From assembly GCF_018866325.1 (NCBI RefSeq), contig NZ_CP076457.1, forward strand, positions 2,949,001 through 3,013,000: a stretch of DNA of 64,000 bases, given 5' to 3'. Position numbers and translations under genes: made by a program. Source of the stretch: Streptomyces sp. YPW6. Lineage in GTDB: Bacteria > Actinomycetota > Actinomycetes > Streptomycetales > Streptomycetaceae. The notes beneath the pieces are model-generated. The model was not told the DNA's origin. It worked only from the letters and a program-made list of their open reading frames with translations, and searched no databases. Shown one piece after another: positions 57,791 to 64,000 of this stretch; position 1 is the first letter of the stretch, and each line of letters starts with the position of its first letter.

Positions 57791-58002
57791 GGATGCAGCC
57801 CCCCTTGCGTGTCGTTGCCGTACGTCTGACTGTCGTGCGTCGCGCCACGGGCGTGCGTCGTGCCCCTCAGCATGCCGTGCGCGACCACCCCTTCGCGTCA
57901 TGACCCTGTCACGGTCCGGTCATGGTCTGCGTGGCGGGGGTGATCGTCCGGGCGTAGCGTCGGTGACGGGGGCCGTTCGCGTACGCCCCTGGAGGCCTGA
58001 CG

Positions 58003-58692
58003 ATGATCCGCAACGTCCTCGGCTCCCTCGTCGCCCTCGCCGGGGCGGCGTCGGCCGTGCTGAGCCCGTTCCGCGACTGGTACGCCGGGCGGGTCGGGCG
58101 CGACTACCGCGTGGCGGACCTCTTCGGGGGGATCACCGCCACCGGGTCGGGGGTGCTGGTCTCGATCCTGCTGCCCTTCCTGGGGGCGGCGCTGCTGGTG
58201 GTCCTGGGCGTGCTGCTCCGGTCGCGGCTCGTGGTCGCCCTCGCGGGCCTGGTGGTGCTCGGCTTCACGGTCCTGTGGATGGTCCGCCAGGGGCAGGCCG
58301 CGGGATCGCTGGTGGTGGGCGGCGGCGGGGCGGGGTTGCAGGTGGGGGTGGCCAACGCACTGGCGGGCGGGGCGCTGATGCTGATCGGGGCGCTGCTGAT
58401 GAGCGGCCGGCGGAGCCGGCGGGAGCGGCGGGCGGTGCGGGATCGGGAGCCGGTGGAGCCGTTCGCCGTGCCGGCGGCCGATCAGGTGGACACCTGGCCG
58501 CCGACGCAGGAGCCGGGGATGTCCGTGCAGACGTCGCCGTGGCCGGAGCCGGAGGTGGACCCCTACACGGGTCCCGATCCCCATGACCCCCGTACGCGGT
58601 CGTATCCGCGGGCTCCCTACCCGGAGGGCGACCCCCGGGACCCGGTGCACCCGCCCCACCGGCCGCCGCCTCCTCCGCCCCCGCAGGGCTGA
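58003..58692 (+). CDS. Membrane protein with Pro-rich C-terminal tail
   Basis: A 229-residue protein with four hydrophobic segments in the first 135 residues (VLGSLVALAGAASAVLSPF, VLVSILLPFLGAALLVVLG, LVVALAGLVVLGFTVLWMV, VANALAGGALMLIGALLM), then a basic patch and a cytoplasmic Pro-rich tail ending in eight prolines. Function unknown. In S. coelicolor a membrane-protein gene of this kind separates afsS from afsK, so it may be a conserved neighbour. Confidence 0.8.
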   Translation: MIRNVLGSLVALAGAASAVLSPFRDWYAGRVGRDYRVADLFGGITATGSGVLVSILLPFLGAALLVVLGVLLRSRLVVALAGLVVLGFTVLWMVRQGQAAGSLVVGGGGAGLQVGVANALAGGALMLIGALLMSGRRSRRERRAVRDREPVEPFAVPAADQVDTWPPTQEPGMSVQTSPWPEPEVDPYTGPDPHDPRTRSYPRAPYPEGDPRDPVHPPHRPPPPPPPQG

Positions 58693-58779
58693 CGCCCGCC
58701 CCCGTCAGGGGTTCCGTCCGCGACCGCCGGACGGGCTCGCCCGAGCGCGTCCGACCGGTGGAGGCCGGAAGGAGGGGGC

Positions 58780-61202
<2,423 letters not shown>

Positions 61203-61387
61203 TTGCCTGCCACCCTCCCGTACGGACCTCGGCGTCGAGGTCCGCGTATTACCGCCCGGTCGAATCCCGCCCTGCGCGCACCCCGATTCTTCCTGGCGCG
61301 GGCCCCGGTTGCGAACCCGGGGGCGGATCGGGGTGTCCCATGTCACTTCATCCCGTATGCGCACACACCGGTTGCCCGGTGACGGGA

Positions 61388-62188
61388 TCAGCTCGCGGGC
61401 TGCAGTACGGCGAAGGCGGCCCCCTGGTCGTCGTGGAGCACGGCCATCCGTCCGTAGGGGATGTCGAAGGGCGGCTGGACGACGCGCCCGCCGAGCTGTA
61501 CGGCGAGTTCGGCGGCGGCGTCGCAGTCGGCGACGGCGAAGTAGATGAGGAAGTAGCTCGGCATCTCGGCCGGGAAGGCGTCCGTGATGACGCTGCGGCC
61601 GCCGACGGCGGTGTCCGGGCCGGGTTCGACGCCCTCGGGGGACCACATCCGGAAGTCGACGAGCGCTTCGGAGTCGCCGGAGACGTCGTGGCCCGCCTCG
61701 TCCAGGTCGGTGCCGCTGAAGCCGAAGACCTTCTCGTAGAAGGGGTCCACCCGGTCCGGCTGCCGGGTGTAGACCTCGGTCCAGCAGAAGGAGCCGGGGT
61801 CGTTCTGCTTCTCGAAGCCCGCGCGCTCCTCCGGCTGCCAGAGCCCGAAGACCGCGCCCCCGGGGTCGGCCGCCTCCGCCACGATCCCGGCGGCCCCCGC
61901 CCGGACCGGGTCGGTGATGATCTGGCCGCCGTGCTCGCGGATCGCGGCGACGGTGGCCCGGATGTCGTCGGTGGAGAAGTAGACGCCCCAGGCCGTGGGC
62001 ATCCGGCCGTCCTTCTTGGCGGCCAGCGCGGCGACCAGGCGGCCGTCGCTGAGCGCGTCCGCGAAGGGCATGCCGTCGCCCGCCCGGAAGGTCCAGCCGA
62101 AGAGCCCGCCGTAGAAGCGCTTGCCCGCTTCGAGGTCGGAGAGCTGCACGTCCGCCCAGCACGGCGCGGAATGCGCGAATGCGGCCAT
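61388..62188 (-). CDS. VOC-superfamily (glyoxalase-like) two-domain protein, possible KbpA
   Basis: A 266-residue protein with two VOC repeats: [20 protein letters not shown] with [15 protein letters not shown], and [20 protein letters not shown] with [17 protein letters not shown]. The metal-binding residues are not all evident, so it may be a binding protein. The S. coelicolor gene beside afsK encodes KbpA, an AfsK-binding inhibitor of about this size; position suggests this is its counterpart, but I cannot confirm it by alignment. ATG at 62188 follows AAGGA. Confidence 0.85.
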   Translation of the reverse strand: MAAFAHSAPCWADVQLSDLEAGKRFYGGLFGWTFRAGDGMPFADALSDGRLVAALAAKKDGRMPTAWGVYFSTDDIRATVAAIREHGGQIITDPVRAGAAGIVAEAADPGGAVFGLWQPEERAGFEKQNDPGSFCWTEVYTRQPDRVDPFYEKVFGFSGTDLDEAGHDVSGDSEALVDFRMWSPEGVEPGPDTAVGGRSVITDAFPAEMPSYFLIYFAVADCDAAAELAVQLGGRVVQPPFDIPYGRMAVLHDDQGAAFAVLQPAS

Positions 62189-62560
62189 GGGACCGGGTCC
62201 TTCCGTAGCAGTGACGCCGACGATGACATCGTGACGTCGTGACGCCCGTCACAGTCAACGTAACGTCGCCTCCGGCCCCGCGCGCCCCGACGCACGGCGA
62301 ACGCGCGACGGACGCCCCCTGGGGAACATGTGACCGGTCGGTGATGGGGCCGCCCGGCATGTGGACGAAAGTTGTCCACCGACGTTATCCACAGGCTGTT
62401 GATAACATTTACCGTACGTAACATCCCCAGCTCCCGCGGCCTCTGCGGACGGCGGCCGAAAACCGCCGCCCCCACCCCCGGGCACACCGCCGGTCCTGCG
62501 CCGTTCCCCATTTGCAGTCGGCCGAATAGCGCTCCCATCACCCCTCGGTAAGCTGACGGC
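62189..62560. other. Divergent promoter region between the VOC and TetR genes
   Basis: No gene. It holds the DnaA-box-like cluster at 62361-62402 and an unusually AT-rich stretch (62395-62425) that probably contains the promoter of the TetR gene. Confidence 0.6.
62361..62402 (+). promoter_or_regulatory. Cluster of DnaA-box-like sequences and palindrome
   Basis: TTGTCCACC (62372-62380) differs by one base from the Streptomyces DnaA box TTGTCCACA; TTATCCACA (62385-62393) is a perfect classic box; TTATCAACA occurs in reverse just after it. GTGGAC (62361) and GTCCAC (62374) also form an inverted repeat, so a TetR operator is an alternative reading. Confidence 0.55.
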
Positions 62561-63208
62561 ATGACAGGACAAGTACGCACCGTCGACGGCCGCGTGGCCG
62601 GTCGACGCGGTCAGGCGACGCGGCAGAAGCTGCTCGACTGCCTCAGCGAGATGCTCAGCTCCTCGCCGTACCGGGACGTCAAAGTCATCGACGTCGCCCG
62701 GAAGGCCGGGACTTCACCCGCGACTTTCTACCAGTACTTCCCCGACGTGGAGGGCGCCGTCCTCGAAATCGCCGAGGACGTCGCCAAGGAGGGTGCCGGG
62801 CTGACCGAACTGGTCGCCGGACGCTCCTGGGTCGGCAAGGCCGGCTGGGCCACCGCCGAGCAACTCGTCGAGGGGTTCCTCGACTTCTGGCGGCACAACG
62901 ACGCGATCCTCCGCGTGATCGACCTCGGCGCGGCCGAGGGGGACAAACGGTTCTACAAGATCCGCATGAAGATCCTGAACTCGGTCACCAACTCCCTCAC
63001 GGAATCGGTGAAGGAGCTCCAGAGCAAGGGCAAGGTCGACAAGGACGTCAGCCCGGCGGCGATGGCGGGCTCACTGGTGGCGATGCTGGCCGCGGTCGCC
63101 TCGCACCAGAAGGGCTTCACCACCTGGGGCGTCAAGCAGGCCGAACTGCGCCCGAACCTGGCACTGTTGGTCCACCTCGGCATCACCGGCAAGAAGCCGG
63201 TGAAGTAG
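62561..63208 (+). CDS. TetR family transcriptional regulator
   Basis: A 215-residue regulator. The helix-turn-helix is RGQATRQKLLDCLSEMLSSS with VIDVARKAGTSPATFYQYFP. The C-terminal domain is mostly helical (LVEGFLDFWRHNDAILRVID) with a basic end. Its position beside the VOC and afsK genes is like that of a TetR gene in S. coelicolor. Ligand and targets unknown; it is a candidate repressor for the shared operators at 49107 and 54711, without direct evidence. Confidence 0.93.
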   Translation: MTGQVRTVDGRVAGRRGQATRQKLLDCLSEMLSSSPYRDVKVIDVARKAGTSPATFYQYFPDVEGAVLEIAEDVAKEGAGLTELVAGRSWVGKAGWATAEQLVEGFLDFWRHNDAILRVIDLGAAEGDKRFYKIRMKILNSVTNSLTESVKELQSKGKVDKDVSPAAMAGSLVAMLAAVASHQKGFTTWGVKQAELRPNLALLVHLGITGKKPVK

Positions 63209-63233
63209 GCCCACCCCGCCCCGTCCTGTCTCA

Positions 63234-63279
63234 CCGACGGCGGACCGCCCACGCACCCACGCGGGTGGTCCGCCGTCGG
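63234..63279 (+). terminator. Terminator after the TetR gene
   Basis: A perfect 13-bp outer stem, CCGACGGCGGACC (63234-63246) with GGTCCGCCGTCGG (63267-63279), 25 bases after the stop. Confidence 0.88.
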
Positions 63280-63358
63280 CGTCCCCGGACGACGCCCACG
63301 GCCGCCGCTCCGGCCGCCCTTCCTGCGGCTCCGGCCGCTCCGGCCGCCACCCCTGCGG

Positions 63359-63844
63359 CTACCGCCGCTCCAGGCGGAACAGCCTGATCTGCCGCTCCAC
63401 CCTCCGCTGGTACGCCGCGTACGGCGGCCAGAACGCGAGCGCGGCCTCCCACACCCGGGCCCGCTCCTCGCCCTCCAGCAGGGTCGCGCGTACGGGGATG
63501 TCCCGGCCGCGCCAGTTGACGACGGCCTCGTCCCCGCGGGCCAGCAGGTTCGCGGTCCAGGCCGGGTGACCCGTACGGCCGAAGTTGCTGCCGACCAGAA
63601 TCCAGGCGCCCTCCACCTCCCCCTCGGGCATGCAGGCCAGCGGAGTGGTCCTCGGGCGGCCCGTCCGCGCCCCCGGCACCGTGAGGACGAGCCCCGGCAG
63701 CATCCGGGCGCTGAGCAGCACCCTCCCCCGGGTGAGCCGGTGCACGGCCCGGTCCAGGACGGGGACCACATGCGGGGCGATCAGCGCGAAACCCCGGGCC
63801 GAGGAGATCCGCTGGACCAGCCGCACCCCCCGGGCGGCGGTCAC
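63359..63844 (-). CDS. Deazaflavin (F420)-dependent nitroreductase-family protein (Ddn type)
   Basis: A 161-residue split-barrel flavin/deazaflavin protein. Family features: LPGLVLTVPGARTGRPRTTPL (phosphate-binding region of F420), WILVGSNFGRTGHPAWTANL and a C-terminal WPPYAAYQRR that places Tyr residues at the active site. Relatives reduce quinones with F420H2, which would suit a menaquinone-rich membrane. GTG at 63844 overlaps the previous stop by four bases. Confidence 0.9.
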   Translation of the reverse strand: MTAARGVRLVQRISSARGFALIAPHVVPVLDRAVHRLTRGRVLLSARMLPGLVLTVPGARTGRPRTTPLACMPEGEVEGAWILVGSNFGRTGHPAWTANLLARGDEAVVNWRGRDIPVRATLLEGEERARVWEAALAFWPPYAAYQRRVERQIRLFRLERR

Positions 63845-64000
63845 CGGACACCCGCCCCGGCGGCGGGCCCGGAATCGGCGGCGGTGGGCCCGGAATCGGT
63901 GACGGTGGGCAGCGAGGCGGTGGTGGACTGCGAGGCGGTGGCGCGCCGCGAAGCGGTGGTGGACTGCGAGGCGGTGGTGGCGGGCCCGAAGAGGCCGGCC
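63841..64000 (-). CDS. C-terminal end of an unidentified protein with Ser/Thr/Ala repeats
   Basis: The frame is open from the window edge to the stop at 63841, which overlaps the Ddn-type start (GTGA). The 52 visible residues contain repeats of TTASQSTTAS and DSGPTA, a low-complexity tail. The gene body is outside the window, so its function is unknown. Confidence 0.5.
   Translation of the reverse strand, partial: AGLFGPATTASQSTTASRRATASQSTTASLPTVTDSGPTAADSGPAAGAGVR

Noticed and set aside
63902..64000. Plus-strand tandem repeat GCGAGGCGGTGGTGGACT as a separate non-coding element
   Set aside because: On the minus strand the repeat is an open frame with Ser/Thr/Ala repeats whose stop overlaps the next gene, so it is more likely the coding tail of a gene.

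Overview
This is a contiguous piece of a very GC-rich actinobacterial chromosome, almost certainly Streptomyces. The evidence is frequent GTG starts, heavily overlapping operon genes, a full AfsK/AfsR/AfsS regulatory set, futalosine-pathway menaquinone genes, and a 14-gene NADH dehydrogenase operon preceded by a Rex-type operator. No tRNA, rRNA, CRISPR array or intact insertion sequence was seen.

Layout. 1-5.8 kb (minus strand): a PAS/GAF sensor cut by the window edge and apparently frameshifted, a 35-bp minisatellite, a TetR regulator, an ABC-2 transporter pair and a LolA-like exported protein. 6-15 kb: a long-chain polyprenyl diphosphate synthase, a gutted POT-family peptide transporter, a CocE-type hydrolase, fumarylacetoacetase coupled to a GPP34 protein, a Uma2-family protein and RecQ. 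15.1-31.2 kb: nuoA-nuoN on the minus strand, closed by a strong hairpin. 31.2-33.1 kb: a gene-poor gap, then an NlpC/P60 wall hydrolase. 33-41 kb: two MFS exporters, a metallophosphoesterase, a CGNR zinc-finger protein, a MenJ-like reductase, a GNAT protein, MenG and a DUF3152 remnant. 41-47 kb: an amidohydrolase-like protein, MqnC, a membrane Ser/Thr kinase, MqnA and a cold-shock protein with a structured leader. 47-58.7 kb: a MerR regulator, an amidohydrolase, afsR-afsS, a toxin-antitoxin remnant, and an acyl-CoA catabolic group (FadD3-like ligase, Ltp-type thiolase fold, DUF35 protein, enoyl-CoA hydratase). 58.7-64 kb: AfsK (frameshifted), a VOC protein that may be KbpA, a TetR regulator, a Ddn-type oxidoreductase and the tail of one more gene.

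Two themes tie the genes together. The first is respiration: complex I, the polyprenyl side-chain synthase, two futalosine enzymes, the final methyltransferase and a probable menaquinone reductase all lie in one region, so the electron donor complex and its quinone acceptor are encoded near each other. The second is global control of secondary metabolism by AfsK-AfsR-AfsS; the afsR-afsS gap carries 11-bp direct repeats that fit both AfsR and PhoP binding. A matching 19-bp palindromic site lies upstream of the amidohydrolase and in the fadD/thiolase divergent promoter, so these two acyl/ring-degradation units probably share one TetR-type repressor.

Several loci are broken: the POT transporter, the DUF3152 protein, the toxin-antitoxin pair, and probably the first sensor gene and afsK. 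The last two breaks lie in G/C runs and could be sequencing errors.
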